Source: Cycas panzhihuaensis (lineage: Eukaryota > Cycadophyta). Taken from it: a stretch of DNA of 64,000 nt. The notes under the pieces are model-generated. The model saw only the letters and a program-made list of their open reading frames with translations. It did no database searches and was not told where the DNA came from. Within the stretch, counting starts at the first letter, position 1, and every line of letters begins with the position of its first letter. Both the position numbers and the translations under genes were made by a program. Of this stretch, positions 33,258 through 44,806 are shown piece after piece. The stretch covers positions 152,775,741 through 152,839,740 of the forward strand of contig CM041465.1 of the NCBI GenBank assembly GCA_023213395.1, read 5' to 3'.

Positions 33258-35040
33258 ATGACGAGCGCTAGGCCAGATCCAGTAAGTGGATCCTACAAAA
33301 CCCAGCTCATCTCGTGATTTGAAATGTACTGCTTTTTGTATTATGTTTTTTATATAGATTTTTAGGCCCTGTATGGGCAAGAAATGACCTCTCAGAGTCT
33401 GAATTGGACCCAGAAAGAAGCGGGACTGGGGCATTAGGCAGCGCTGGTCCCAGTGGACCCTACTAGGCCCACCAAAGGAATTTTTTTTTGGATTTTTGGT
33501 AGGAAAACCCCCCTCTTTGGGGGGGTTCCATTCGCACCACGGCAAAGACCGTAGTGCCGCGATCTTTGCCGTGGGGCCCTGATCGCCACAGGATCTAGGA
33601 CAAACTCTATGGTACCGTGAAGTTTGGCATGGTGTGAAGGTAGAATTATAAAAAAAATGAGACAGAGGCCTGCGGGGCCCCAAAACTTGATCAAGTGGAG
33701 CTGAAAGATAGGCTAGGGGATAGAGAGCAAGCATAGGTCAAGTTCTGATCGGTTTTGTGGCATTTGCAGGCTGTAATCGCAGTGGAGAACCGCGAGAACA
33801 TAGGTATGACTATATTGAGTTTTATAGAGATGATGACCAGGGAGGACAAGGGGGTCCTGCAGAGATGTGGCCTACTGAAGGCCATGAGGATGCCTCAGCA
33901 CATGTCAAACCAGTGGCTATTGATCGATATTGTGTCGCATTGGGACCAGAGGAGACACGTTTTCCACCTATCCCAGGTGGGAGACGTAACAGTAATAACT
34001 GGGGACATCCGGAGAATACTGGGAGTACTGGCGATGGGGAGGCCAGTGGCACTAGGAGCATTGCCTAGTAATGAGGCAGCACATAGGGAGGTAGCGACAT
34101 TTTTCACAGAACAGCACAGATGGGAGAGGAGGGGGATACCCCTATAGACTATGGTTATGTTCAGAGTTCCTCGTGTGAGGAAGTTGATCACACTATGCGT
34201 TCTATTCTAGATCTCCCGGAAACAGAACTATAGAGATATACTGGGTGGTTGGATGGATGCGGTGCACCGATGTGAGGTAGGCGAGAGGATGGACTAGGCC
34301 ACCCTGATAGCGGCGAATCTCATCGCACAGTTGGACGCCATCAGAGTAGCGGGTAGAGGAGAACTCTCATACAGCACATTGTTACAGTGTTGGTTCTTCG
34401 ACCACTTTGGATCAGTGGCACTGGTAGGGGGACCACACCCTATCATAGAGTGAGCCCCGATGGTCCATAGATGGCAGACGAGGCTCAGAGGGATCGAGGA
34501 CTAGGCACATGTCCATCATTCAGTGAAGCCACATCACTAGACCTCCTCACCCTGACAGACTATACAACACATCCATACAGGTTGGTGAGGTGGGATAGCG
34601 ATGATGAGGCAAGAGAAGCAGGAGTGCCCCCAGGAGACGATGAGGGCGGCGATGGAGGTGATGGGGCCAGCCCATCATGACCTGCAGGAGAGGCAGGTCC
34701 ATCGGGGACAGCAGGTCGAGGAGCAGGGCCATCTAGGACTACCGACGGAGAGGCAGGCCCATCAGGGGCTAGAGAGGCGAGTAGGGGGGTAGTGACACGA
34801 GCTCACAAGCTACAGATCGTCAGGAGATCCGGAGAGGTGGTAGTTACACCAGCCATAGAGAGGACGGACGCCCTGGCTATTGAGGCGATGGCAGAGGAGG
34901 TACCCGAGGAGGAGGAGGTACCTACAGCTAGCGAAGTAGCAGAGGGAGAGGCAGTCGCATGAGTTGAGGAGCCGAGAGCTGCACCAAGTGAGACATGACC
35001 ATTTCTCGTCATCGTTTGATTGCCATATATATACATAGTT
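33258..35040 (+). pseudogene. PMD cargo gene of element D, 3' truncated
   Basis: Exon 1 (33,258-33,281) encodes MTSARPDP; an in-frame upstream ATG at 33,114 exists only in this copy. Intron 1 is 33,282-33,769. Exon 2 (33,770-34,987) opens AVIAVENRENIGMTILSFIE, then LQRCGLLKAMRMPQHMSNQW, LLIDIVSHWDQRRHVFHLSQ, GDIRRILGVLAMGRPVALG, which is the cleanest PMD in the window. The first stop is a TAG at 34,145. Further stops and a frameshift follow, then LDLLTLTDYTTHPYRLVRWD and three 30-base repeats (34,688-34,777). An intron 2 donor (AA|GTGAGA) lies at 34,988, but the element ends at 35,040, so exon 3 is lost. Confidence 0.8.
33282..33769 (+). other. intron 1 of PMD gene (element D)
   Basis: Perfect donor CCA|GTAAGT, CTGAT branch-like motif, acceptor tttgcag|GCTGTA. 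488 bases, phase 0. It contains a hairpin with perfect 12-base arms (33,537-33,548 and 33,563-33,574). Confidence 0.75.
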
Positions 35041-35694
35041 ATTTTACGACTCATTTTAGAGGCTGTTATGAGAATCCTATGACTTGGATTTGCTATTAGA
35101 ATGATGCCCTAGAAAAGGGGGCCATTCAAAAATTGTGTGATTATTTTTTTGGCTGTAGTTATATAAGGTGTTATGTTAGATGTTTTTTTTAAGGTTGTTA
35201 TATGTTGCGATGGGCTATAGAGTGAAATATACAAGGTTTTAGAATATAAAGAGACCCTACCTCTTTATTATCCTTAATTCCTCTTTATTATTATTTTCTA
35301 TCGTTCATGATCTTCCTCAACATAGAATGAGTATTGCATTTTAAACATATGGTGATTCTCACATTAGCCATAATCTAGTGTAATAAACAACTAGATCAAT
35401 AAAAAAATTATGCCAATTTTATACAATATGCCTTGCTTTGGACAGGGACGTGTAAAAATATTATTAAAAGTGGAAAGGGCATTCAAAATGCATTTGATAG
35501 CAGAAAATGGTGGGTGCGGCATTGACGATGAGCAGTTGTGCGTGTCCAACAATGTGAGAATGCCCGTCAAATCACACAACTTTTATATAACCACGTCAAC
35601 CCCATAAACATCTGCCACTCTCCGTAATTCCGAACTTATCAAATCCACTTGGACTGCAGATTCAGAAGTGGTTGCATTCTGCAACCTGTAAAGT
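35041..35694. other. AT-rich intergenic DNA, nothing recognised
   Basis: Composition drops sharply from the GC-rich element D to AT-rich DNA. No motif, repeat or coding stretch is recognised. Confidence 0.5.
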
Positions 35695-35766
35695 GCCTTC
35701 ATAGCTCAGTGGTAGAGCGTCAGTCTTGTAAACTGAAGGTCTGTAGTTCGATCCTGCATGGAGGCA
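35695..35766 (+). tRNA. tRNA-Thr (anticodon TGT)
   Basis: 72 bases. Acceptor stem GCCTTCA pairs with TGGAGGC (one T-G), discriminator A. D arm GCTC...GAGC with AGTGGTA loop. Anticodon stem TCAGT/ACTGA with loop CTTGTAA, anticodon TGT. T loop TTCGATC. No intron. The nearest T4 runs are about 70 bases downstream (from 35,838), so a tight Pol III terminator is not obvious. It looks nuclear, not plastid. Confidence 0.93.
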
Positions 35767-36125
35767 GAAACGCAGCACTTGATATCCTTCCTAGTTTCGG
35801 TTCGAGGTACACGACGAATTCCGAAGAAATATTGGTGGCTTTTATTCGTTTTCTTTGCTTTTGAGCACCCGCAAATCATAGGAGGTGCGTTGGAAACATT
35901 TTTCACATGATCTGATCGTGGAGTACCTCTGGTTAACTTGTAGACTTCCTACACGAAAATGCACATCATACTATACAATGCTCTCCTGAGAATGAGCTTG
36001 AAAGACTGGTGTATCTCGGTAGTAGGAGCCAACAAAGCTCTTCTCTGCAGCTGCCAAAATGATTAAGGTAACGTTATCTGATAAATGGCAGATGCCACGC
36101 GACAACATGTTACCGTAGGAGAGTA
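35767..36125. other. intergenic DNA between the two tRNA-Thr genes
   Basis: About 360 bases without recognised features apart from short T runs at 35,838-35,860. Confidence 0.5.
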
Positions 36126-36199
36126 TGCTTCGATTGAGAGTTGAACTCAAGACCTCCCGCTTACTAAACGGGTGCTCTAACCAACTGAGCTATCGAAGC
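36126..36199 (-). tRNA. tRNA-Thr (anticodon AGT)
   Basis: 74 bases on the minus strand. Acceptor GCTTCGA pairs perfectly with TCGAAGC, discriminator A. D arm GCTC...GAGC with AGTTGGTTA loop. Anticodon stem CCCGT/GCGGG with loop TTAGTAA, anticodon AGT (read as IGU after editing). T loop TTCAACT. Converges with the tRNA-Thr(TGT) at 35,695. Confidence 0.93.
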
Positions 36200-36699
36200 T
36201 GACGTCAGTGCTGGTGCCGTCTGACAGTCCGTCGAGTGAAAGAATAGCGGAATTATTTATTGATTAAGATAATGAAAATTGTGATGCGTTGCTGGAAACA
36301 CAACCCGGATTTATGTTTATATGATAACGTTCACGCCATCTAACGGTTGTTGTCATCCTCCAATCTGTTAGGACAACGTCCTCCCCCTTGAATCGTATGA
36401 ACGTACTCATAAATTATGTCTTGTTGGAAGCACGACATAGTCCCGTCTCAACGCGTTGAATGAAATTAATACCATTTACTCATTGTCAATATCAACAATC
36501 AAATAATTTATTAAGCCTCTTCATACAAACTTTAGATTAAGCCGTGATTTGTGAACTTCCCTTTTAAGACAAATAGACAAGTCTGGATTCACAAAAACCA
36601 AGAGAAAACTAGAAGAAAAATAAATATTCTAACAATTTTTGTTGTTTGCATACTACATAAGCTCTCATTATATGCATGTATATTGTACACTAGTAAACA

Positions 36700-36925
36700 A
36701 TTATAGTTATAGCTAAAAATTGCCTGCAATTACGACTTCAACTCTTTCTACATTTACAATTAATGGATACTTGTAGTCACAACTCAAAATCACCTGTTTA
36801 TAGTTTTAAAATTACCTATAGTTACAATCAATAATCATGTGCAATTGCAATCAATAATTGCCAATTATTCTAGTCAATAACTATCTACAACTACAATTAA
36901 TAACTGCCTACTATTGTAGTAAAAC
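36700..36925. repeat. degenerate short tandem repeat
   Basis: Repeated variants of a roughly 25-30-base unit built from aattgcctacaa, ttacaat and caataa. The unit length drifts, so this is an old decayed array. Confidence 0.4.
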
Positions 36926-37989
36926 GACTCCCTAAAATTATAACTTAAGAGCTCTTTGTTTGTACACCATCAAAATTGCAAATGCAATCATGTTAGATGG
37001 ACCACAATAGACTCCTTTTCAATCTCAATCAATCATGCCTCTTTTGATCATGATCATTAAATCTTCTCCCACAATCATCAATAGTTCTTTTAGTCTCCCA
37101 AACTCGATTCTTGTTATCTCCCAACACTCTTGCTTAGCCAAAGATTTAAGTATGATGCTTATCATTACATTCGCATATCAGTTGATTTGATACACTCCAA
37201 TAAAAGTTCTATGGTGTTCATGCATTTCTCAGTAACTAACTCAGTGAGAACATCTATAGCCATTTCATTTGCATTATAAAAAGCTGGGTTGATGTCTCTT
37301 GACTTAACTCTTTCTCACAAAATGATATTGTTCTGACATTTCTCCCAAATGCTAGTTGATCCTATGTGCTCTTAATATTCTCTCTCTTTACTTCTCTCTT
37401 TAGCCACATTACAACCAACTTTCACTTTCTTATTAAGTTTTGGATATTTCTTATGCATAATATTAATATGTAATTGTTCCCTATCATTTATATATTCTAG
37501 TATATACTTTGAGATCTATTTAATATAGCTATAGATTTATTATAATATTATCTGAAAATTGCTCTATAAAATTAACATAGATCTATGTCTGTTCAATTGA
37601 TTTGGTGTGAATCTACCCTTGGGATTTTTGCAAGTAGTATTTGTTTCCTTAATTTTAAACCCCTTGCCTTAAATTTATAAACATTGGAAATAATTTTTTT
37701 TTTCTCACATATTAGATATGCATACATTACTTGTCATATGCCTTATGTTGCATTTGATTGCCTACATTTGTTTGATATTTGATTTATGCTACATGTAATT
37801 GAGCATATACTTTGGTTACCTGCGCATATTGCATTTACCTTTCATCGACAATGCAAAAGGGATTTGGACTCTATAATACCTAACTTTTACATCAATTTAA
37901 AAACCTATTTTTCAAATTCATATTATAAATACTTCTAATCTAAGGTCATTTTATTCTTAGAACAATTGTTACACTTATTTGCTTACACT

Positions 37990-37994
37990 CAAAT
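37990..37994. repeat. target site duplication caaat, left copy
   Basis: caaat immediately before the copia LTR (TGTTGGGA). An identical caaat follows the 3' LTR at 46,691-46,695. Confidence 0.9.
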
Positions 37995-38322
37995 TGTTGG
38001 GAATAATCCCAATGTTCATGCACTAGAGCGCTTAGGGCCCCTCAAAGCCACCTTTGAGGGCCCCTAGGGCACCTTGAACTGCTCAGCCCGGACCGACCAC
38101 TCACGTGAGGTACGATCACCGCTTATTTATTTATATATTTTTCAAACTAACCTTAATTGTTGTGCAGCTAGGGTGATGGCGCCCGACGCCTCCCCGAATT
38201 CTCTATATAAGGGTTGGGAATACCTCCCTAGTGTTTATTAACACCGCCACTCTTTCGGAAATCGCCGTTGTACTCAAGATGAAAGTGTCGTGATGTCCTG
38301 CTCTGCTCCTCCGGCTCCATCA
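37995..38322 (+). repeat. 5' LTR of the copia element
   Basis: 328 bases, TGTTGGGA to ctccatca. TATA box ctatataag at 38,203-38,211. A hairpin with 14-base arms and one mismatch (38,034-38,047 and 38,052-38,065) lies in the U3 part. Confidence 0.93.
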
Positions 38323-38324
38323 TT

Positions 38325-38336
38325 TGGTATCAGAGC
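38325..38336 (+). other. primer binding site of the copia element
   Basis: TGGTATCAGAGC, complementary to the 3' end of initiator Met-tRNA, two bases after the LTR. Confidence 0.9.
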
Positions 38337-41300
38337 CAAGTTGAGCTAGGTTGTCTATTTTTCGGATTTTAGTTGCTCAAACGTCCGACGGAACATAGCT
38401 ATATGACTGCTCGTTGAGATTCTGGCGAGCTCACTGATCTGCTGGAGAAGAAGGCAGTTGGATTCCATCCACTGTGGAGGAAGATCTCCCGCTCGGAAGT
38501 CTGCTCTCCACACGGAAACCAGGTTCCTCGTTTCATTTTTTAATTTTATAAATATTTTTGATATATGCCTCTTATTTGCTCCTTTTGATCTCCGATATAT
38601 ATGCAGTTGAATATATGTGCACTTGATAGATTTATAGTTTATATACTAGATTAATTTTTTACAATTTATACATCTGTTTACAAACATATATAGCCGTTTG
38701 TTCTGTTGATTCTCTCTGCTATTGGGCCGTCCCGTTTTCTGCGTGCATTGTTCTGTGTTAACTCTGGTCATCGCCCTATATTCTCTGTTCACCCACGTTA
38801 GCCATCGCCCTGTATCATTGCCTTTCATTATTCGCCTAAGCCTCGGTCTTCTGCGTCTCTGTACTCTTCTGCGTCATTGTGTGCATTAAAGCTGAATCGC
38901 TTCGTCATTAAATCTGAATATCGTCCCATATTGGTCTACTGGTTTTTTGTTCGGCGTTGTTCCGTGGTTCTCTCTGTCTGCGGGCCGCCTGCTGCCTCTC
39001 GTTCATTATTGCTCTGCCGACCATTTGCTTCTCTTTATTGGACCTTGGTCTCGGCTTCGCCTTATTGCTGCCATCCAAGCTCCTCGCTCTATGGGCTCGC
39101 CGCTTTATTGTCGGCCCTTAAGGCGTTCATCGATTCTGGGCGGTTTCGTTATTGCTGCCGGCTCCGTCTCCCCTCGGTCTGCGGGCTTATTGCTGCCGTC
39201 CAGGGCTCCTCCGGCTTGCCTCCTTGTTCTCCTCTTGCGTGACCTGTTGGCCATTGTTATTGATAAAATCGTGCACTGTGTATAGCTGTGTTTCTCGTCT
39301 TGTGTCTGCCTCAGGCCTCCGCATCTTATACTATTCCCGTCTTGTGTGTTTTGATGCGCCTCGGACCTTAGACCTGCGTTTCCGTCTCCCTTTGATCCCG
39401 TGGGGACTGCCTCCGCCGTTCCTTTCGGGCTTTGCGCCCTTTCTTCAATAACGCCTCCGTATATACATTCATTACTGTTTCGCCTTAACACGCCTCCATA
39501 TATACATTCATTACTGTATTTTGCTTTTGGCTTTTGATTATTATTCATTGAACCTCCGTCTTGATTATCGTTCCATTCCGTCTCTATGATCTCCGTCTGA
39601 GCTTGATATATTCGTGATTAAATCGCATCGCCCTTGATATATTCGTGATTGCAGTGCCGTTCGCATTTATTCCGTGCTGTTCGATTCTGAGCTATCGTTA
39701 TTGGTGATTATTAGTGCCGTTTGCATTTTCTGTTTCCGTGCTGTTCGATTCGCATTTATTGTTTTGGCCTCTTATTGTTACCTTCTCCTTTGCGTTTATG
39801 CGCTTCAATATTGCAACTTAAATCGCCTTTATGCAAGGCGTCTTTATGTGCTGCGTCTAAATCGTTTTTGATCTTCTTGTATTTGCGTTTATATACTTAG
39901 CGTTGCCTTTTGTGACATTATTTAGTTTTATTTATTTAAAATCCGGTTTTAAAAGGGTTTACGTTCTGTTTTAAACTCGACGAGCGAGTTCACCCTCCTG
40001 GCATCGGAGGTTTTCTGTTATCTGAGTGGTCTCGGGTTCAATCCCAGCCCAGTTCAGTTTCAGACTGTTTTTTAAAGAAGTTTTTTCATTTTTAAACCTT
40101 ATTTTTTTAAATTTTTATTTTTTCATAGGGTTATTGGTGTTTTTTGGCCATAACTTCTATTTGGCTCATCGGTTTCAGACGAAACCTGCACCATCAGATC
40201 AGAAATTTTCTGTAGATCGATTTTGACTGGTCATAAGACCAATTTGGTGCCCATTTGACCTCGTTTCACCTCTTTTAACATTGGACTTTCGAAATTTCAG
40301 CGTTTTTTACATTTTTAATAAAATCGGTTTTTGAACTAGCTGCTATTCATTGTCGGTAAATTGTTTTGTATCCGAATTTTTTCTATTGTGATCTACGTCA
40401 TATAGACTCTAATACCCATCTTTTACTTTAATTTTTTGACTTCATTTTCACTAATATTTTAATCGCTAAAATAAGAAAATTAGTTGTTTTTGCCTGTTTC
40501 TTGAACATTCTCCATAAAGATACTTGTCACTTTTTTCACTATAACTTTTGCAATTTTTATCAGATTTCATTTCCGTCAACCGTTGGGAAGCTGACTCATT
40601 CTCTTCACTGTGATATATTTTTTCATATATTTTGACATATTTTGCTTATATTTCAAATCAGCTAAAGTTGAGGTATTTTATTGGCCTAAATCTGTTGTTT
40701 TTTACACCTGTTTAATATATTCTTTCAAAATTTTCAATTGGCAGAATATTAATTACTTCATCAATAATATTTGATCATTTTTTCAACTTTTCTAAGGATT
40801 AATTAGTACTTTTATACAATTTTTTGCCTACCCTGCTCCTGTTAGGCTCCATAAGGAGGTCCTTTCCTTTGCCTCATTCAAAACGTGACTTATTGGTATC
40901 CATTTTCAAAACCGTCTATTTTATTGGATTCACATCTCAGCAATCTACATATTGATAAAATTTTAAGCTATTCTGACCTCATTCAATATAGTTTTCAATC
41001 TGTCAAAGTTGAGTATATATATTCATCCTAACAAGCTTGTCTTCTTTCAAAATTGTAAAGAAAATTCTAGTTCATATTTCCTTGTTTACTCAAGTTTTTG
41101 CTTAATCTTTCTACAAGCACTTTACATTATTTTGAACAAGTATTTATTTATAAAATGATACATAAAAGTTGTTCTTAAAGAAGTTTTTTTACATTGAAGA
41201 TTTATTATTCATTTGAGAAATTGGCATCTGTTTGAAAACTATCTATTCTCAAAAGTTTATTTTTAAATCTTGCATAAGTGAAAAGTTTTTGAGCATCATT

Positions 41301-42144
41301 ACTTCCTTTTTGATTGTTTTACTTTAAAAGTGTATCAAAGTTGTTGAAAATATCATCCTTCTTGCACTTATAAAAGGAAAATTGCATTTCTTTTCAAAGG
41401 CATATTATATTTGTTTGAAGGACATTATATATTTTTTTTGAAAAAAAGCAAAAAGAGTTTTTTTGTAAAAGTTTTTATTTCATCTTGCTTAGAGCATTTT
41501 TTCTATTATCAAAAGAATTTTTCTTTTTCTAAGCAAGACCACATCTTAAATAGATTAGTTTTCACATTAAATAAGATAAATCCGAATTGAACCACACTTT
41601 TTCCAAATTGCGAGAGCAGTTAGGACCCAGAGTTACCACCACACGCTAATCGGCCTACTCATATTGGATGAGGCACCATTAGTATCAGTGTATCTGATTG
41701 GCGGTGAGGTGCGTAACCTTTTTCCTTTTATGGTGTTTGGAGACCAAGGCTAGACACGGAGAGGGTGAGTGCCTTTGGTTCGAGAACCTTCACCGCTAGA
41801 TCCGTCGTTAGGCATCCCGTGGTGGACCAACAATTCGTGGGGTGTCAAAGCCTTCTTGACCCACGTCTTGAGGTATATAGAGCTGGCGCTCGATGTCGGT
41901 ATAAAGGGTCCTGTTTTGCCATCGTGCGGGCGCCATTGTGAGAATAACATAGAAGGTTGCCCAGAGAAACATAAACTTAGAGCCTAGTAGGCTTTTACAG
42001 GTCCTAGTTCATTTGTTTAAACTTTGAAAACCTTGGGATATATATTTGGAAATAATTTCTTTCATTTAAGTTCTTTCAATTTTTTTACATTCAAATATAT
42101 TTTTGCTATTGCATTCATCACATTTTATACAACCTTAATTTAAA
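38337..42144 (+). other. long T-rich leader of the copia element
   Basis: About 3.8 kb between PBS and gag. First a pyrimidine-rich stretch (38,700-39,800) with a 39-base tandem duplication (39,452-39,490 and from 39,491) and other imperfect repeats, then a strongly T-rich stretch (39,900-41,570), then a balanced-composition island (41,600-41,990) before gag. Small open frames in it look like composition artefacts. A GGGTTCAATCCC box at 40,034-40,045 resembles a Pol III B box. Confidence 0.6.
39452..39528 (+). repeat. 39-base tandem duplication in the copia leader
   Basis: cgcctccgtatatacattca at 39,452 recurs 39 bases later with one change (cgcctccatatatacattca at 39,491). Confidence 0.8.
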
Positions 42145-43317
42145 ATGACGTCTAGTTTTGGGAATATGATTATTCCTAAATTTGATGGAAATAATTTTCT
42201 TAACTGGAGTAGGAGGATGAGGCCCATCCTCATAGCAAATGAAATGTGGGATATAGTGAGAAATGGTTACAATGACTTAGGATCAAATCCAACTGATACT
42301 GAAAAAGCTACATATAAAGAAAATGTTAAAAAAGATAATGAAGCCTTAGCCCTTATTTTTGCGCTTTAGAAGATCATGTTTTCCACGAGTTAGTGAATCC
42401 ATTAAGTCCAAAGAGGCTTGGGATACTTTCTGACTTATATATGGAAGGAATGCGTCCTCTAAACTACAAAACTTAAGAGTAAGTTTGAAAATTTACGTAT
42501 GATGCCTCATGAATCAATAACTGAATTTATGACCAAGATTCAAGACATAGTTAACCAAATGAGGTCCCTTGGGGATACCTTAACCGAACAAAGAGTTGTT
42601 GAATGAATCCTTCGATGTGTAGGAGAGTTAGGCGGCTTTGAGATGGTAGCTACAAGTATTAGTGTATCTAAATACCTAAGTACCCTCAAAATAGAACAAC
42701 TTACTGCTATGCTCATGTCCATAGAAGAACAACAAGCTGCCAACGAAACCTTAGAACATGCCTTTGCTACAAAGGCCAACGTTCAATCTAATCCTCAAGA
42801 TGGCACTTCAAAACAAAATGAATCTCCTCTAAGGCGAAAAGATGAAAACCCTAGAAATGAACCTAAACAAAATCCTCCACGATACCAAGCTCCTCATAAT
42901 AGACAAGGACGACCCCCACAACATGAAAATTCTCCAAGACATTCGAACACTCAAAGAAACCCTAACCAACGAAGACAAGTTGCAAATTATTCTTGTTGTC
43001 CACATTGTCATGGGAACCCACAACCTTCTACCACACCTCAAAACTATCGTGACCAACCAAGAAATAATCATACTCCATTCTATGAGGAAAGGGGGGGACC
43101 TTTCAACCGTGATCGCTCTCCACCAAGGAATCAAAATCTTAGTTATGGAAAAAGAGATCAACTATATTGCACTTATTGTCATAGAAATGGTCACATTGAA
43201 GATAAGTGTTTTTCAAAACATGGACCACCATCTAGAGGACATGTGTCAAATACATCAGAATCTAAAATCAACAATAGGTTATTTCTATCTAGTTTTTCAA
43301 ACCAGGAAGAAGAGGAC
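42145..43317 (+). pseudogene. gag of the copia element
   Basis: MTSSFGNMIIPKFDGNNFLN opens a copia gag (FDGNNFLNWSRRMRPILIAN, EALALIFAL). A TAG at 42,367 and further stops near 42,430 and 42,604 break the middle region (ITEFMTKIQDIVNQMRSLGD). The frame is open again from 42,643, with a Pro/Arg/Asn-rich stretch and a zinc knuckle YCTYCHRNGHIEDKCF (CX2CX4HX4C) at about 43,165-43,212. The protein would bind and package element RNA. Confidence 0.85.
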
Positions 43318-43750
43318 GATAGTTGGTACATTGATTCCGGTTGTTCCACCCACATGACCCATAAAGAACAATTATTTCAAACTTTGGATACAAATAAGAA
43401 AGGGTCTATTATGTTTGGAGACAACACCTCTCACGAATCGATTGGAAAAGGTAACATTGCCTTATTGACTGATAGTGGTGAATATAAATATTTAAATGAT
43501 GTTCTATACGTCCCCGCTTTAAGGAAAAACTTACTATCGGTAGGACAGATGATGGGACAAGACTATAAAGTAATTTTTGACAAAGGCGAATGTGTCATCA
43601 AAGATAAACGACAAAATGAAGCTATTGTTGCTAGGGGTATCATGACTAAAGATCGTCTATTTAAACTTACTATCACCCCCTCAGAAACATATGCCCTTAG
43701 AACCACAACTACTATGGATAGTGACCTATGGCATCGACGTTTACCACCTT
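43318..43750 (+). pseudogene. protease and pre-integrase segment of the copia element
   Basis: In the same open frame as the end of gag: DSWYIDSGCSTHMT carries the DSG active site of copia proteases, then LNDVLYVPALRKNLLSVGQM. It continues with DSDLWHRRLPP, the start of the GAG-pre-integrase domain. A stop at 43,750 and a frame change follow, so the CX2C part of that domain is scrambled. Confidence 0.85.
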
Positions 43751-44800
43751 AATTATACAAGTTTAGCCCTTATGAAAAGATTAGATATGGTTAATGGCTT
43801 ACCCCTATTGATGTTAACAAAGAGTTGTGTGAGGATGCCTCCTTGGAAAACATCATAGAGAAAGTTTCCAGACTTTAGCCATCGGACATCTGCCCCTCTT
43901 CAACTCGTATACACAGATATTTGTGGCCCAATGGCCACTCCTCATAGCGGTGCCAAATATTTCCTTACATGTATTGATGACTTTACAAGAAAGACTTGGG
44001 TGTTCTTTCTCAAATACAAATCTGATGCTTTCGACCACTTTGTTGACTTCAAAACCTTTGTTGAGCGACAAAGTGGATATCATATCCTCTCCTTAAGATC
44101 CGATAATGGGGGAGAATTTACCTCTAATATCTTCAAGGATTACTGTATCCAACATGGGATTAGGCGACAACATACCAACCCCTACACCCCACAACAAAAT
44201 GGTGTAGTTGAAAGGAAAAAGAACTATCGTAGAAATGGCACGTTGTATGCTTAAAGATAAAAACTTAGGCCATGAATTTTGGGTCAAGCGATCCATACCG
44301 CTGATCTACTTACTTAATCGATGTTCCACAAAAGTCATTAGAGGAAGACACGGAAGAAGCATGGACGGGTTATAAACCTAGTATCCGTCACCTTAAGGTA
44401 TTTGGGTCATTTAGCCTATGCCCACATCCACGACCAAAGAAGAACCAAATTAGATGATCATAGTGTAAAATGTATCTTTATTGGATATAGTGAATCATCA
44501 AAATCTTACAAAGTTTATGATCCCAAATCCGAAAAGTTATTCTGAGTAGGGGTGTCAAATTTCAAGAAGACACCTACTATCAAAATAATCACGAACAACA
44601 AAAGGACATTACCATTAAGTCTAATGCATCAAATACATCCAAATATGTGCCACCTATATGGAGAAACTCTCTAGAAACTCTGGGAAACAACATCCCTCAA
44701 CCACCATCACAACCACTACCTAAATGGGTTCACCGCAATCATGACTTAGGAAATATATTAGATAACAATCGAAGATCTACGTTCACACAAAGTTAACTTT
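43751..44800 (+). pseudogene. integrase of the copia element
   Basis: After decayed codons the core reads LQLVYTDICGPMATPHSGAK, FLTCIDDFTRKTWVFFLKYK, LRSDNGGEFTSNIF and PQQNGVVERKK, giving the D, D, E triad. The frame shifts at about 44,222 and again later; the remainder (FIGYSESSKSYKVYDP) is readable across frames up to about 44,600. Confidence 0.85.
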
Positions 44801-44806
44801 GCTCTA

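Larger units (their letters stand above)
31690..35040 (-). mobile_element. Ty3/gypsy element D, 3' internal fragment in tandem with A
   Basis: Polypurine tract (ctgcccccttgg on the plus strand), second RNase H and the opposite-strand PMD gene through the start of its intron 2, closely matching 1,022-4,360 of A. Similarity stops abruptly at 35,040 (acatagtt), after which the sequence is unrelated and AT-rich. No gag, RT or integrase is present. Confidence 0.85.
36200..37994. other. AT-rich intergenic DNA with a degenerate repeat patch
   Basis: No gene recognised. At about 36,700-36,925 a loose tandem pattern recurs (variants of caattacaatcaataa and ataactgccta), see the separate repeat entry. 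The rest looks like unique or old decayed sequence up to the copia LTR. Confidence 0.5.

Noticed and set aside
35649-35906. Open frames across the tRNA-Thr(TGT)
   Set aside because: They overlap a complete tRNA cloverleaf and have no domain.
36700-36925. CRISPR-like or satellite array
   Set aside because: Units are short, variable in length and without conserved spacers. It is only a decayed simple repeat in plant DNA.
38877-39548. Open frames of 100-147 codons on both strands in the copia leader
   Set aside because: Cys/Leu/Ser-rich translations of a pyrimidine-rich stretch, with no family resemblance and overlapping frames on both strands. Composition explains them.
40000-40050. A tRNA gene or SINE suggested by GGGTTCAATCCC
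   Set aside because: Only the B-box-like stretch fits. The possible anticodon arm has the wrong loop and no acceptor stem pairs.
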